Source: Burkholderiales bacterium (GTDB lineage: Bacteria; Pseudomonadota; Gammaproteobacteria; Burkholderiales; SG8-39). Taken from it: a stretch of DNA of 13,543 nucleotides. The DNA is taken from assembly GCA_025929745.1 (NCBI GenBank), contig JAICPQ010000039.1, positions 1-13,543 of the forward strand. Reading direction: 5' to 3'. Under the pieces are notes generated by a model that saw only the letters and a list, made by a program, of their open reading frames with translations, ran no database searches and was not told where the DNA came from. The number at the start of each line of letters is the position of its first letter. Positions within the stretch are counted from its first letter, which is position 1. Of the stretch, positions 13,213-13,543 are shown piece by piece. A program made the translations under genes and the position numbers.

Positions 13213-13543
13213 ATGAAGGACAGGCTTTCGGCCTTGATGGACGGCGAGCTGGACGACAGGTCCGCCGCCGAGGTGATCGAAGCGCTCGGGCGCGACCACG
13301 AGGCGGTGCGCACCTGGCGCACTTATCAGCTGATCAGCGACGCGATGCGCGAAAGCCGGCTGCTTTCCGCCGACTTCGCCGCGCGCTTCTCCGAGGTGCT
13401 CGCCAAGGAGCCAACGGTGCTCGCGCCAAGGGTCATGCAACGCGAGTCGCGCAAGTGGGTGGCTCTCTCGGCGGCGGCCGGCGTGGCGGCAGTCGCGCTT
13501 GTCGGTTGGATGACGTTCGCGCCGCAGCCCGGGCCGGCGCCCC
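13213..13543 (+). CDS. rseA: Anti-sigma-E factor RseA, N-terminal 110 residues (cut by window end)
   Basis: Inner-membrane anti-sigma factor that binds RpoE and releases it after regulated proteolysis during envelope stress. The N-terminus MKDRLSALMDGELDDRSA is typical of the RseA cytoplasmic domain, followed by helices including VRTWRTYQLISDAMR. A hydrophobic segment at about residues 83-103 (VALSAAAGVAAVALVGWM) is the single membrane crossing. The periplasmic part begins with PQPGPAP and runs off the window. The ATG at 13213 has AGAGG 10 nt upstream. Immediate position after rpoE is the conserved rpoE-rseA arrangement. Confidence 0.92.
   Translation, partial: MKDRLSALMDGELDDRSAAEVIEALGRDHEAVRTWRTYQLISDAMRESRLLSADFAARFSEVLAKEPTVLAPRVMQRESRKWVALSAAAGVAAVALVGWMTFAPQPGPAP

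Noticed and set aside
1..13543. Search for a defence, mobile or secondary-metabolite system
   Set aside because: All genes belong to conserved housekeeping families in a standard order, and no repeats, integrase, toxin-antitoxin pair or composition shift were seen.

Overview
The window is a high-GC stretch of a proteobacterial chromosome carrying core housekeeping genes. Gene content, gene order and protein sequences all point to a betaproteobacterium (Burkholderiales/Nitrosomonadales type). This is judged from recognised protein families and remembered synteny, since no database was searched. The order is rne <- | -> rluC, HAD phosphatase, Rieske ferredoxin, sppA | <- maf(yceF), RsmI-like methyltransferase | -> yceD, rpmF, plsX, fabH, fabD, fabG, acpP, fabF, YgfX-like | -> rpoE, rseA. 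Nothing looks horizontally acquired: I see no tRNA, rRNA, IS element, CRISPR array or phage gene. Both edges cut genes: the 3' part of rne is missing at the left and the 3' part of rseA at the right.

Layout. (1) 1-1846, minus strand: the N-terminal 615 codons of RNase E, covering the whole catalytic half, the membrane-anchoring helix and the start of the Pro/Gln/Arg-rich tail. (2) 1847-2098: a 252-bp divergent leader, rich in inverted repeats, between rne and rluC. (3) 2099-4926, plus strand: rluC, HAD, Rieske and sppA, tightly packed with overlapping ends. (4) 4915-6186, minus strand: maf then a tetrapyrrole-methylase-fold methyltransferase, convergent with sppA and overlapping it by 12 bp. 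(5) 6234-12461, plus strand: the fatty-acid/phospholipid operon in its classical order. YceD and L32 link it to ribosome assembly. PlsX feeds acyl-phosphate to phospholipid synthesis, FabH starts chains, FabD makes malonyl-ACP, FabG and FabF run the elongation cycle, and AcpP carries the chain. A small two-helix membrane protein closes the unit. (6) 12609 to the end: the envelope-stress sigma factor RpoE and its membrane anti-sigma RseA, apparently driven by a sigma-E-type autoregulatory promoter at 12482-12509.

I found no new biological system. The most unusual signals are regulatory and sit at translation starts. The rne Shine-Dalgarno lies inside a perfect 20-bp palindrome. The rpoE GTG start codon sits in the apical loop of a near-perfect GC-rich inverted repeat. 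The promoter in front of yceD is so close to the gene that the operon mRNA would be leaderless or almost so. Several genes use GTG or TTG starts (rne, HAD, plsX, fabF, YgfX-like, rpoE), so ATG-only calling would mis-place them.
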